This document shows positions 25,956-38,329 of a stretch of 64,000 nucleotides of DNA, one piece after another; position 1 is the stretch's first letter, and each line of letters opens with the position of its first letter. The notes beneath the pieces were generated by a model, which did no database searches, was not told the origin of the DNA, and saw only the letters and a list, made by a program, of their open reading frames with translations. The translations under genes and the position numbers were made by a program. This DNA is from Typhlomys cinereus (lineage: Eukaryota; Chordata; Mammalia; Rodentia; Platacanthomyidae). The stretch covers positions 2,159,501 to 2,223,500 of the forward strand of contig JALPQD010000294.1 in assembly GCA_023101885.1 (NCBI GenBank), given 5' to 3'.

Positions 25956-27870
25956 ACTGATACTATTTGCAGAAAAACTGAAAGCGTTCTTCTCAAAGGA
26001 CGCATATGCTACATTATTACTATTATTCAGCAAACTGAAGTCTTAACCAGACAATTAAGACAAGAGATGCACTAAAAGGGGTAGAAATGGAAAAGGAAGA
26101 AGGTGATATGAGAAGTTAAAGAGTCCACTAGTAAATTTATAGATCTGATTAACACTTTCAGCAAGGTGGAGGGTGTAAAATTAAAATTTAAGATAAATTA
26201 GCTCTCTATATAGCAATAACAAAACTTTCTAAGAACGAAGTAAAAAAGTTTCATTCACAATATCTAAAAGTACCTGTGGATACCCAATTAAGTAAAAGAT
26301 CTCTACAATGAAAACTTTAAAACTGTCATGTTTTAAAGATGAAAGAAATTGAGGAAGTTAATAGAAGACAGGATGATCTCCAATGCTCTTGGATCGAAAG
26401 AATTGTGTTTTATGACAATGGTTGCATTTTTATGATCACTCTATAGAGTCAGTACAGTACTCATCAGTGGAGGGAAAACATTATAAAACTCATATGTAAA
26501 CACAACAAGCCTGCCACTAATAATTAAATCAATCCTGAGCAAAGGAATAGTGCTGGAGACATTGCCATAGCTGAATTCAAAGTTATATTGTGGCGGCAGG
26601 ACATTAGCATCAGGACACTAGCATGAAAACTGTCATGTCAATCAATGAAACATAATAAGAGAGCCCAGAATAAATCCATGAAGCTAGACACATTGAATTT
26701 TTGACAGATAGCAAAGATATATATTTGAAGAAAAGATAGTCTCTTCAACATATAGTACTAGCAAAACTAGATACCTATTGTAGAAGAGTGAAACTATGTT
26801 CCTTCCTCATCCTGTACATAAATCAACCCCAAAATAGATTAAAGACCTTAATGTAAAACTTAAAATTCTAAAAGTGACAGAACTTTTTGGCACAGGCAAG
26901 TACTTTCTGAATTTGACTTCATTTGCTAAGAAAATAATGCCAACTAACATACAAGATATCATGAAACTGAAAATTTTCTGCATTGGCAAGGAAGCAATCA
27001 ATTAGGAGTCAGCCTACAGAGCAAGAGAAAATATTTGCAAACTGTGTATTTTCCAAAGGACTAATATTTAGAATACATAAGAAACTCAAAAAGGCAATAA
27101 AACAACTTAAGCAATTATAGACTAATAAAAGAGCAAATATTTTCAACAATAAATTATCAATAAAAGTGAAAAATGTTCAATGTCATCATTAGTCATTGAA
27201 GAAATGCAAATTAAAATTACCTAGAAGTGCTATCTCATCGCAATCAGAGTTTCAGATATCAAGAAATAAAATAACATTAAAGGCTGACATGGAGGCAGAC
27301 AAAAGGATTCACTTATACACTCCTAATAGAAATATAAACCAATCTAATCACTGCAGAAATCAGTGTAAACATTGTTCAAAAATCTAAAAATAAAGATATC
27401 AAATGATCCAACTCCACTTAGGTATCTACACAAATCAACATATTTCAGAAAAGCATGTACATTAATATTTAGTGCAATGCTATTCACAACAACTAAGTTA
27501 TGGAAACAACCTAAATATCCATCAACAGAGGAATGGATAAAGAAAATGTGACTTTCTATGTAAGTGGAATTTTTCAGTTACAGAGAAGAACCAAGTTATG
27601 TAGTGTTCAGGAAATTGAATGTATATTAAGTGAATTAAGTCAGTCCCAGGCAGATAGCACATGTTTTCCCTATTTGTGAGTCCTATATTTTATAGATTCA
27701 CAAAATCATCTAGATACAGATGATATTAAAAATAGAAACAAAACGTCTAGAGTAATAAACTGATGCAATGTGAGGGACAAGAAAGAGAAAATCATCAGGA
27801 TGTGATGAATAATGTGCTCAGAATACATTATTACTTGCACAAATTGGACTTTCATATAAAAACATATATA
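25956..27870 (+). mobile_element. Ancient L1 ORF2 fragment, plus strand
   Basis: Collinear with the second half of L1 ORF2: 'gaaaactttaaaactgtcat' near 26310, a Q-D-D-like zone, 'ctgaaaattttctgcattggcaa' near 26966, 'gaaatgcaaattaaaatta' near 27200, and the ORF end 'caacctaaatatccatcaac' near 27510. Many stops and indels. It is distinct from and older than copies A-D. Confidence 0.65.
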
Positions 27871-28587
27871 TATGGAACATTAAAACACTGCTAAGGCCAT
27901 GATGCTTTCCATGTGTTTTAAACACCTGCATGGCTGCTATTTCTACCCTTCCTTATATCATTTCTTCCCAAATCCTTCAATACTGGGACTTCACTCACAA
28001 CCATAGTCAATGAAATAACAGATTTCTGCCTGCACTCTGTGATGATCACAGGAAAAATAAAATTCTGTAACCTGCCTGAAGGGTGAGATGTATCATCAGC
28101 TATCTATTATCTGTGAGAGATAATGATTATGAATTTAGTCCCACCCAATTACTGTCTCAAGCAGTAAGGTGAAAACTGCATGCTGAAATTATTTAAATGG
28201 TGTCATTTGACATATGAAGTGACGGAAAATTTTACAATTATACTGGCAAGGTAACACATATGATTACATTTTCAGCTACTCACTTTACTAAACTCTATTG
28301 CACTTAATATAAATATTCAAGAGTTGGAATGACAGTAGAGTATAGTTAGTATAATGAGCTATTTCAACTATGACTAACTATATACTCAAGTTAATGGCTC
28401 CAAAGATAGGAATATGCAACTTTATGCAGCAATTTATGAAGTATTCACTTTGTTAGGGATATCTACTATTAAAAGCTAACTTGCCAACATAACTTCTACC
28501 ACTGTAAGAACTTATATCAGAAATCTGTATACTCATTTAAGATGAAATTTGTGAAAGGAAAAGAAGAATTATTAAGAAAAACATAAA
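27871..28587. other. Unassigned sequence
   Basis: AT-rich, no recognisable element or coding signal. Confidence 0.35.
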
Positions 28588-28922
28588 GGCCAGAAGGTCA
28601 TTGGATGTCTTAGTCAGTAAAGTGCTTGCTGCTCAAGATTGAGGGTCTGAGTTAGGATCTCTAACATTCATGTAAAAACCAGAAATGGCAATGCATATCC
28701 TGCAACCCCAGGACAAGGGGAAGGACAGGGAAAGGCAGATCATAGAAGCTCTTTGTTCAGTTAGTCAGTGAGTTCTGGGTTCAATGAGATTCCCTGTCTC
28801 AAAAAATAAGATTTTGTGTGATAGGCATCCAAAATTAACTTTTGATTTTTCCATATATGTGCATGTATGTGCATGTGTACCTGCACATTCCTTGCACATA
28901 CACACACATATAGAACAAACAC
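28588..28922 (+). mobile_element. B4 SINE
   Basis: Clear B4 order: tRNA/ID-like head ('cttagtcagtaaagtgcttgctg'), a 'gagggtctgagttagga' B-box region, a 7SL-like middle with 'ctgcaaccccaggacaagggg', then 'gggttcaatgagattccctgtctcaaaa' and a CA/TG-rich tail. B4 elements are ID-B1 composites known from mouse-related rodents, which helps place the host. Confidence 0.75.
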
Positions 28923-29446
28923 ATGCAAATAGAAAATGAAGGTCAGGAATTAAGGGCTATTCATCCTTCTAGCTAAGTTCTTCTAAGTTATTCTTCTACT
29001 TGAAGATATTCTCACCAACACTTGGTATTAGTATTAAAGTCACATACATATGAGGGTAAGTCATGGGTTTTATGTATGAGCCACTCATGAAGCAGCTGGA
29101 AAATGAATTCAGCAATATCATATGCAAAACTGTGTGTTAAGTTAGTAGTTAAGATTTATGTTTGTTTTGCTGGGAAAGTAGGCACACCACTAGCATTTCC
29201 CTAAGACCCAAATCAGATGTCCTAGAGACCATGAAGAAAGCACTGAAGCAGCATTAGCTGGAGCTCTGTCATGTGCTACTTTCTGTGGCAAGGATGGTAT
29301 CTATTACTGAGCTCAGATCTGTTGTGTAGATTGATGGCATTTTGTTCCGTGTTTAGTGTGACGTGGGTAGGCTTTGGGAGATGACATCAATTAAGCAAAG
29401 CTGTAGGGTGATATGTGTGGGGACACACAATTGTTAATTGTTTAGG
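28923..29446. other. Unassigned sequence
   Basis: No repeat or gene recognised. Confidence 0.35.
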
Positions 29447-29490
29447 ATGGGCTGGGGATGTAGCTCAGAGAGCAAGCCCAAGGTTTCATA
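29447..29490 (+). mobile_element. ID-type SINE fragment
   Basis: 'gatgggctggggatgtagctcag' is the start and A box of rodent ID elements. The copy decays after about 45 bp and the B box is lost. Confidence 0.6.
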
Positions 29491-31130
29491 TAGCTGAACA
29501 TCAAAAAATGTTTATGATATTTATATTCATCTAGAAATGATGACAGACCTCTAGGATGAAACCAGATGTCAGAGGTCCTAAAGACAAAGGAGAAGCAGAT
29601 TAAATTGTTCAAGGAGTTTGTCCATTACAGAGCAGTTCATCCTATGCTGTTTTGCTTTAAATTCTCCTTGAGCTCCTTTTTGTTAAAGGTCCCCTACTGC
29701 TTCTTGTGAGCTGTGGAGAGGAGAGGCATTGATAAGAAGAGATTAGGAAACATGCTTCTAATTAGTGGCAGATTGAATCAATAGAAATCTTTAAGTGCTT
29801 ATTTCTGTGAAACCAAGCCTAGAAATATTCTGTCAGTTCTTCAGTACGGCTGAGTCCTGACTCTAATGGAAAAGCTAAGAACCCAAAGCTCCTTCAGACA
29901 GGGAATGTCACAGAATGCTTCATGGAAAATTTATCTGACAGAGTTTTCCTACTGGGTTATTTCTGAATACCCCTCGCAACTAGGAGGAAGAATTCATTTT
30001 GTATTAGAATTAGAAGGAAAACTAGGTTTCTGCGATTTATGACAGTGTAACAGCTGGGGGGAGAAGAAGGCTTTTCTACATTCAGACATAGTTACCAGTG
30101 CAGGCCACGTGCAGGCAGCAGGCACTGAAAGGCATCTCTGCAGCTGAGTTGCATTACAGTGAAGCATACTGCCGTGGAAGTCTGGCCTGACCACGTGGCC
30201 TCCTCATCTTGGATGGTGCTCATCAACCGCTGGATTGGACAGGCTTCTGAATATGTGGGTCAAGGGCTATTTTGAGATCTATTTTTGCCAGATTTGCTCC
30301 TATAATGAAGAGTGATTTAAAACTGTAACAACCCAACCATCATTAGTCCTGGACTCTTTTCATCAAACAGGGTTTTTGAGTTGTAAATTTTAGCATAATT
30401 AACAAAAACCCTGAGAAAAAGGGTGTATGTTTTTGTCTGACTGATGACTTTATGTTAGCTGTGGGAGAGAAAAATCCTTAAGCGTTTTAAATGCAAGGTT
30501 GGACACTGTTATTTTCCATTTTCAGGAAAATTATGAGTTTATTTTTAGATACACAGCAGAGTTTGCACACATATGCAAGATCTTGGGTGGGTAAAGCATA
30601 ATAAATATTTATATGCAAAAATGCCTAGAAAATTTCTTACTCATGAAAGATATCCAATAAATGCTTTCTTATGGCTCATATTTCCCTAATAGCATTCATC
30701 CACAGTTCACATTTCAGTGTATCTATTTTACCCATAAAAGTATACTCTTGAAAAGTTCAAAGATGTTATAGGAGCTCTTATATAAGAGACATAATAAGTC
30801 ATCAATACACATATATAATGCATAAGTACAAATAGTGTCTTTTCCTATCCTAAACAAGTCAATTCTTTGGAATTGAATCCACCAATCTTGTTCGCTAAAG
30901 AAAAATCCTGGCACACATTCAAAGAGAATGAAAACGATGAAAAGTCAAGAGATATTAAAAAATGTGAGATTTTAGATAGTCAAGATTTCATGTACTGACT
31001 CTATGCTAAAGATTGAAATGAGCAAACCACAAAGAAAAATTGACTCAAATCACTACAGATAACTTACACCAGGAAATTTGCTAGTTAAGACATTTTGAAC
31101 ATTGACACCATTTTTCCAAACAAGAATTTT
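29491..31130. other. Unassigned sequence
   Basis: Single-copy-like DNA. Small ORFs at 29994-30194 and 30723-30914 (minus) have no recognisable features. Confidence 0.35.
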
Positions 31131-31450
31131 TTTCCTAAATTCATTTTATCCTTTTAGAGTTTTATATATTAATTAATACAATGGATTTATGTTACTTTCA
31201 CTCCAATTACCCAATCTCATCCCTCCTCCTTTTCCCAATACAAACTTTCTTTCTTACCAGTTTCCCTCCTTTCATGTCTTTCAGCAAATGTGTCCACTGA
31301 ATTTTTTATGGAATTTCTTTAGTGGAAAGTGTCAAGTACTTGCTGGAGCATGAATTACACATCAGTGAATATAGCACTAAAGAAGTAGCTCCCCTTCTCC
31401 CACATCCAACATTAACCCTAGATAGTCTCCCAGGGACTTACTTGTGGTAC
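31131..31450 (-). mobile_element. Old L1 3'-end fragment (Lx-like)
   Basis: Related to 285-690. Shared blocks include 'tgctggagcatg', 'cacatcagtga' and 'ccaacattaaccctagatagt'. It resembles reversed rodent L1 3' UTR sequence. Confidence 0.45.
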
Positions 31451-31501
31451 CTCTTGAAATATTTCAAACAAGAAATTGTTTTACAGTAGACTTTCAAATT
31501 T

Positions 31502-31542
31502 TGAAATCTTTATTTTAATATTTATTTTGAGATGGGGGAGGA

Positions 31543-31600
<58 letters not shown>

Positions 31601-31746
31601 CATGCACACTGCAATGCATATGTGGAGGCCAGAGGACAAGTTTCAGAAGTCAATTTGTCCTTGCACCTTTCTGGGCTCTGGAGACTGAACTCTGGTCACC
31701 AGACTCTTGAAAGACCTTTGCTGGCTGAACAAGCTTCCCAGCCACA
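31502..31746 (-). mobile_element. B2/B4-type SINE with 15-bp target duplication
   Basis: 'tagactttcaaattt' flanks it exactly (31487-31501 and 31747-31761). In minus orientation it begins 'ggctgggaagcttgttcagcc', runs through 'tctccagagcccagaaaggtg' and 'cttgtcctctggcctccac', and ends in a CT run (GA on plus, 31557-31597) and an A-rich tail. The 106-codon ORF across the GA run is not a gene. Confidence 0.8.
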
Positions 31747-31880
31747 TAGACTTTCAAATTTAAGGGATATATTGTTTTATCTAATAGTTCCAGGGCACAA
31801 GAAAACATATCTTCATTTTGCATATGTAAAACAAGTCAGATTCAAAACCTAAGCAGGTAAAGTCCAGAGAAAAAGACACA

Positions 31881-31883
<3 letters not shown>

Positions 31884-31938
<55 letters not shown>
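31884..31938. repeat. (CA)n(TA)n microsatellite
   Basis: CA repeat followed by a short TA run just upstream of L1 copy A. Confidence 0.95.
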
Positions 31939-31964
31939 TCGTCAATTTTCAAAATAAGCTTTAC

Positions 31965-32320
31965 ACCCCACCCCGCTCCGCCAGTCAGGACGCGTGCACG
32001 CGGTCCAGCCGGGCCTCACCCCGCGCCCTAGGTAAGTCTCCGCCCCGCGCACCACCCACCAGAACCCAAGTCAGCCCACAGGGACCCAGCTCCGACTCCC
32101 ACCATCCAGCCGGAGCGGCCCACAGGGCCGAGGGACGAGGAGGACCTCCCCCTGCGCCCGGGCCCCGCCCCAGCTGCCCTCCGGTTAATAGCTCCACGCC
32201 GACCTCCCCATCCACCCTTTACCCCACCCCGCTCCACTAGTCGGGACCCGCGCCTCCTCCAGCCGGGCCTCACCCCGCGACCTAGGTAAGTCTCCGCCTG
32301 CGCCAGCCCACCAGGACCCC
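31965..32320 (+). promoter_or_regulatory. L1-A 5' UTR: tandem promoter monomers
   Basis: 'accccaccccgctcc' begins at 31965 and again at 32221, giving a 256-bp period. The first monomer is complete and the second is cut after about 100 bp, where the non-repeated tether to ORF1 starts. GC content is far above the flanks, with GC-box-like 'gccccgcccc' at 32162. A TATA-like 'ggttaatag' (32183) lies about 40 bp before the second monomer. Each monomer has 'ctaggtaag', matching a splice donor (GT at 32032 and 32286). Repeated GC-rich monomers are the known promoter layout of rodent L1s; activity here is inferred. Confidence 0.8.
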
Positions 32321-32374
32321 AGGCCAAATAATTCAGTTTAGTGAAATTGAGAGATCTTAAGAGTTAAAATGACA

Positions 32375-33448
32375 ATGCCAAAGTCAAAGTGCAAATCCAT
32401 GAGAAGCAACACTCAAGTAAACAAATTCCCCCTGAAGGAATTAATCCCATAATGTTAGTCTCCAACCAGAACAAACCCACGGAAAAAGGCCAAGAAAGCC
32501 TCACCCAGGATAAAGACTTTCAAAATATGATCATTACCATGTTCAATACTATGAAAGAGGAAATCAAGGAGGAATTACATAATTGAATCAATCGCTTTGA
32601 AGAGGAACATAGTTCCTCTGGAGGAGTTGAGAAAAACAGTGCAAGAAACAAAAAGTGGCATAGAGCAGTTAAAACAAACTCAAGCAGAGTTTAAAACTGA
32701 GCTAAAAGACAACTTATCTTCAACCCAGAATGCCACAGAGAGTCTTATCAACAGAACTAACTAAGCAGAAAACAGAATTTCAGACCTTGAAGATAAAGTG
32801 GGAGTACTAACCAGCTCAATGGAAGAGGTTGTTAAAGCCAAAAAGATACTTGAGAGAAATATCCAAGAGATATGGGACACCCTGAAAAAGCCTAACATGC
32901 GTATTCATGGAATACCAGAGCAAGAATCTCAAAAGAACCTCAAAATACCACCCCTGAGGAAATTTTTCAAATGATCATCAAGGAAAACTTCCCTCACCTA
33001 AAAAAAAGAGAGGCCCATCCATATACAAGAGGCATTCCGCACCCCAAACAGATACGACCAAAATAGAAGCACGCCATGGCAAATAATAGTTAAAACACTC
33101 CACATTCAAGATAAAGAACTGGTGCTGAGAGCTTCAAGGGAGAAAAAACAAGTCACTTTTAAAGGTAAACCTATTAAAATAACAAATGACTTCTCAGTCG
33201 AAACAGTAAAAGCAAGAAGAGCTTGGAGAGACATACTTCAAGTATTGAATGAGCAAAAATGTCAACCCAGGATGATTTACCCTGCTAAACTATCCTTCAT
33301 GATCGAGGGAGAAAGAAAAATTTTCCAGCACAAAGACAACTTTAAGGGATACATGTCCACCAAACCAGGCCTTCAAAAAATGCTAGAAATGATACTCAAG
33401 CGTGAAGAAAAAAACAGGCATATCCAGGAGAACAGAAGGCAAGTATAA
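32375..33448 (+). pseudogene. L1-A ORF1 (RNA-binding chaperone), broken
   Basis: ORF1 encodes a trimeric coiled-coil RNA-binding protein that coats L1 RNA in cytoplasmic particles. The start ATG (32375) gives MPKSKCKSMRSN, as in copy C. Breaks: a frame change near 32410-32425, TGA in place of CGA at about 32584, TAA at 32762-32764 (AAA in copy D), and further indels. The C-terminal 108 codons (33122-33448) stay open and include the hallmark YPAKLSF motif and the basic RNA-binding region. The glutamine codon at 33149-33151 is intact here but is TAA in C and D. Confidence 0.88.
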
Positions 33449-33498
33449 CACCATTAAAAGCGAAGCAACATACTTATAAAAACTACTAAACATAATAA

Positions 33499-36400
33499 AT
33501 GTCTGGAATTAATAGTTTCTCCATTATAACACTAAATGTTAATGGAATTAATTCACCGATCAAGAGACACAGATTACAAACTTGGATTAAAAATCACAAT
33601 CCATCAATCTGCTGCCTGCAGGAAACCCATCTCACCACAAAAGATAGGCACGCTCTAAAAATAAAAGGCTGGTCAACAATTCTACAAGCAAATGAAAGCA
33701 GAAAACAGGCAGGGGTAGCCATTATGCTATCAGACAAAGTGGACTTAAAACCAAAGAAAATTATAAGAGACACGGATGGATACTACATTTTAGTTACAGG
33801 TACAATTCACCAGGAAGACTTCACAATACTGAACATATATGCACCCAATACGGGCCCCTCCACATTCATTAAGAAAACCCTACAGCGTCTAAAGCAAGAA
33901 ATCAACCCCCAAACGATAATTCTTGGGGACTTCAACACTGCCCTCTCAACATGGGATAGATCAACATGTCAAAAGCTTAACAGAGACACTTTGGAACTTA
34001 ATCAAACCCTGAAAGAAATGGACCTTACAGATCTCTATCGAACTTTTCACCCACGCACCAAAGAATATACATTTTTCTAAGCAGCACACGGAACTTTCTC
34101 CAAAATAGATCACATATTGGGCCACAAAATGAATCTACACATATACAAGAAAGTTGAAATTCTAACCTGTGCCCTATCAGACCACCACGGCCTAAAGCTG
34201 GACATCCACAACACATCAAACAAGGGAAAATACACTAACTCCTGGAAACTTAACACTATGATGCTGAATGAGAACTGGATTCAGGAAGAAATTGAAAAGG
34301 AAATTCAAGATTTCCTGAAAGTGAATGATAATGAAAATATAACTTACCAAAATCTCTGGGACACAATGAAAGCTGTTCTAAGAGGTAAGTTCATAGCTCT
34401 TAATACCTACGTCAAAAAAATGGAAACATCAGAAATAAACAACTTAACAATGCAGCTTAAAGCTTTAGAGAAACTAGAGCAATCTGATCCCAAAAGCAGT
34501 AGAAGAGAGGAGATTAGCAAAATAAGGGGAGAAATATCTGAAATCGAGATTAAGAAAACGATAGAAAAAAATCAACCAGTCAAAAAGCTGGTTCTTTGAA
34601 AAAATCAATAAGATTGATACACCCCTAGCTAAATTAACCAAAAGCAAGAGAGAGAAAACCCAAATTAACAAAATTAGAAATGAACATGGAGTTATCACTA
34701 CTGATACCCAAGAAATCCAGAGAATTATAACATCGTATTTCAAAAACTTATACTCTGTGAAGTTTCACAACACAAAGAGATGGATGAATTTCTAAGTAAA
34801 CACAACTTACCTAAATTGAATCAGGAAGTTGTGAATTATTTAAATAGTCCTATAACATATAAGGAAATTGAGGAAGTAATCTCGAATCTTCCCAACAAAA
34901 AATGTCCTGGACCAGATGGATTCAACACAGAGTTCTACCAGACATTTAAGGAGTTAATAACACTAATACTCCTTAAACTGTTCCATCAAATAGCAAAGGA
35001 AGGAACACTACCAAATTCCTTCTATGAAGCTAATATCGTTTTAATCCCAAAACCTAATAAAGACTCACTTTAAAAAAGAAAACTATAGGTCGAGCTCTCT
35101 GATGAACACAGACGCAAAAATTCTCAACAAAGTCTTAGCAAATCGGATTCAAAAACATATTAAAAAGATCATTCACGGGGACCAAGTAGGCTTCATCCCC
35201 GGCACACAAGGTTGGTTCAACATACGCAAATCAATAAATGTAATTTGTCATGTAAACCAGTCCAAAGTCCAAGACCACATGATACTCTCAATAGATGCAG
35301 AAAAAGCTTTTGGCAAGATCCAACAGCCTTTTATGATCAAAATGCTAGAGATAGTAGGAATGGAAGGAACCTTTATCAATATAATAAAAGCTGTATACAA
35401 CAAGCCCACAGTAAGGATTATGCTCAATGGGGAACAATTGGAAGCATTCCCACTTTGATCAGGAACTAGACAAGGCTGTCCACTCTCACCACTTCTATTC
35501 AATATTGTACTTGAAGTCTTACCTGAAGCCATAAGACAAGAAAGGGACATAAGAGGGATTCAAATCGGCAAGGAAGAAGTCAAGCTATCCCTATTTGCAG
35601 ATGACATGATCTTATATTTGAGTGATCCCAAAGACTCCACCAGGAAGCTCCTGGATCTAATTGAGAAGTTCAGCAGGGTGGAAGGACACAAAATAAATGT
35701 GCAAAAATCAGAGGCCTTCCTATATGCCCAGAATGAAAGAAGTGAAAAAGCCTTGAGAGAAACCATCCCATTTACTATAGCCTATTAAAAAAAAAAGGTT
35801 GGTATAAACCTAACTAAGGAGGTAAAAGACCTTTACAATGAAAACTTTAAAACCCTAAAGAAAGAAATTGCAGAAGACACCAGAAGGTGGAAAGACCTCC
35901 CTTGTTCCTGGATTGGCAGAATCAACATCATAAAAATGACCATCCTACCAAAGGCAATATACAGATTCAATGCTATACCAATCAAAATCCCAAAGCAATT
36001 CTTCAAAGAAGTTGACCAAACAATCTCAAAGTTCATATGGAGGCACAAAAGACCCAGGATAGCAAAAACAATCCTGAGTAACAAAAACACAGCTGGAGGT
36101 ATTACCATACCAAACCTTAGTCTATACTAAAAATCCATAGTTATAAAGACAGCCTGGTACTGGCCCCAAAATAGACACACAGATCAATGGATAAGGATTG
36201 AAGACCCAGATATAAGCCCACAAAGTTACAGTCATTTGGTCTTTGACAAAGGGGCCCAAAGAATCCAATGGAAAGATAACAGCATCTTCAACAAATGGTG
36301 CTGGCAAAACTGGATCTCCACATGCAGAAGATTAAAGCTGGACCCGTACTTGTCACCATGTACAAGACTTAATTCCAAATGGATCAAGGACCTTGATATC

Positions 36401-37318
36401 AGGCCAGAGACTATAAAAACCAGACTTGAAAGGATAGGGAACTCCCTCGAGCTGATTGGGCTAGGCCAACACTTCCTAAACAGACATCCAATGGCACAGT
36501 CACTGCTACCAACTCTGAACAGTTGGGATCTTGTGAAATTAAAGAGCTTCTGTTCAGATAAAGAGATTGTAACACGAGCTCAAAGGCAACCCACAGAATG
36601 GGAGAAAATCTTCACTAACCACATATCTGACAGAGCTCTACTGTCCAGAGTGCACAAAGAACTTAGAAAACTAAACACCAAGGAAACCAATGGCCCAATT
36701 AAAAAATGGGCCCTGGAACTTAAAAGAAACTTTACCAGGGATGAAATTAAAATGTCTAACAAATATCTGAAAAAATGCTCCACTTCCTTAGCCATCAGGG
36801 AAATGCAAATCAAAACTTCCCTTAGATATCATCTCACCCTGGTCAGGATGGCAAAAATCCACAATAGAAACAACAACAAATGTTGGAGAGGATGTGGAGA
36901 GAGGGGAACTCTCCTACATTGCTGCTGGGAATGCAGGCTTATACAGCCACTCTGACGAGCTGTCTGGAGATTCTTAAAGAAATTAAAGATTGAAATGCCA
37001 TATGACCCTGCGATTCCACTTTTGGGAATAACCTCCCATACAGCAGAGGTTCACCTCGATAGCACAAGCACGACCATGTTCATAGCAGCACTGTTTACAA
37101 TAGCAAAGTCATGGAATCAGCCCAAATGTCCAACAGTTGACGAGTGGATAAGGAAACAGTGATACATCTATACAATGGAGTACTACTCAGCTATCAAAAA
37201 CTATGAATTACTGGAATTTGCTGGGAAATGGATGTCATTAGAAACAATTATATTAAGTGAAGTATCCCAGATCCAGAAAATTAAGCGCCGTATGTATTCC
37301 CTAATAGGTGGCTCCTAG
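33499..37318 (+). pseudogene. L1-A ORF2 (endonuclease/reverse transcriptase), broken
   Basis: ORF2 normally nicks target DNA and reverse-transcribes L1 RNA at the nick. The first 193 codons are open and hold the APE-like endonuclease start: LNVNGIN, LQETH (catalytic Glu region), NIYAPN, GDFN; SDHHGL follows after the first break. TAA at 34078-34080 replaces a serine codon. An A7 run (34565-34571) shifts frame and ends at TGA 34597-34599. TGA at 35456-35458 replaces CGA. The polymerase motif FADD is at 35594-35605, and the C-terminal Cys/His region (CWRGCGERG) is near 36880. TGA near 37160 replaces a tryptophan. The ancestral stop is at 37316-37318. Confidence 0.9.
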
Positions 37319-38316
37319 TACCAAACCCACCCAGCCCACTTAGAGACAGTAATTCCAAGGATTATGAACAGGAGGGATGGGGTAGGAGGGCCACACCAGA
37401 AACAAGGAGAGAAGGGACCATGTTACAGCAGGGAAAATAGGCCTCCACCAAGGACCCAAATAAGTAATGAGACATCTGATTAAGTTCACAGACTTTTGTT
37501 CCTGATCATTTACTACTGAGGGGGTGTGATCTCACCAGAAGAGGAGGGCATATAGTCTGGCAGATAAAAAGTAACCATTTTGCAAATGGGTGATAGATCC
37601 CCTCCCTTACTGTGGTTTCCCACTTTTATTACATCTACCTTTGAATGTGCTTTTACCACAAGACTCTAACAGCTTTTTGTCTCTGGCCAGGGGGTAACAT
37701 ACAATGCCCACCAGGATGGAGTGAAGGACATTGCAGGAGCAGCAAAACTGCAAAAGAAAATCAACAAACCACAATCCAGAACTTCAGAGACTCTATAGCA
37801 ACCACCTAGAACTAGGCCAGCTTAGTCTCTCCCCATCTTGAAGCTCAGGGAAATTTGCAGAAGAGGAGGCGGTAAGAGTGTAAGAGCAAAAGGATGGGAG
37901 GAGCAATGATATGTAAGATACTCTATACTAATTAGGGCTGAAGCAATCATAATTGGACTTTGCATGCCCTGCGCATTGTCCAACACACTGTTGACCTCAC
38001 AAAGTCTGGCATCTGCTAAAGGCACCAAGATCCTTGGAGGCAAAGGATTGGCAGCCACAGCAGTGTTCCTATACCTAAGGGGAACATGGGAAAGGGTTCA
38101 GGGAAAGGCCACTGGGTCCTTGTACGTCATCGGAGAGGAGGGCCCAGAGGAAAATCAGACATGCACAAGAAAGGACTCTCTGGGAATTGGGGTGGGAGGC
38201 ACTGAGGGATGGGGAGGGAGAGGGGCAGGGAGGGGGAACAGGGGTTGGGGGGGAGGAGGAGGGAGGGAGGGAACTGGTGTACCTAATAAGTTTGTATGAG
38301 CTGAAATAAAAAAAAT
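37319..38316 (+). other. L1-A 3' UTR with G-rich tract
   Basis: About 1 kb, non-coding, nearly the same as in copies B and C and as the minus-strand fragments m1-m3. The G-rich part (38185-38275) has many runs of three or more G. It is followed by 'taataagtttgtatgagctg', an AATAAA-type signal near 38305 and an A-rich tail. ORFs inside it are incidental. Confidence 0.85.
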
Positions 38317-38329
38317 ATTCAAAATAAAA

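Larger units (their letters stand above)
31958..38316 (+). mobile_element. L1 copy A, near full length, inactive
   Basis: Non-LTR retrotransposon with all parts in order: two 5' monomers (31958-32320), ORF1, ORF2, a 1-kb 3' UTR with G-rich tract (38180-38275) and A-rich tail. 'ttcaaaataa' lies on both sides (31948-31957 and 38318-38327), a likely target-site duplication. Full length is judged from the presence of two promoter monomers as in copies C and D. ORF1 and ORF2 both carry stops and frameshifts, so it cannot make the proteins for its own copying. It is close to copy C and shares several disabling changes with it. Confidence 0.92.

Noticed and set aside
26597..26624. Two 14-bp near-identical units ('caggacattagcat'/'caggacactagcat')
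   Set aside because: Too short to be more than slippage inside an old L1 fragment.
31961..32320. Possible CpG island and host gene promoter
   Set aside because: The GC-rich block is the L1 5' UTR, present also at 50.4 and 62.8 kb and directly followed by L1 ORF1.
31985..32327. GC-rich minus-strand ORFs of 76 and 99 codons
   Set aside because: They lie antisense in the L1 5' UTR monomers, where GC richness removes stop codons. The same antisense frames recur in copies C and D as by-products.
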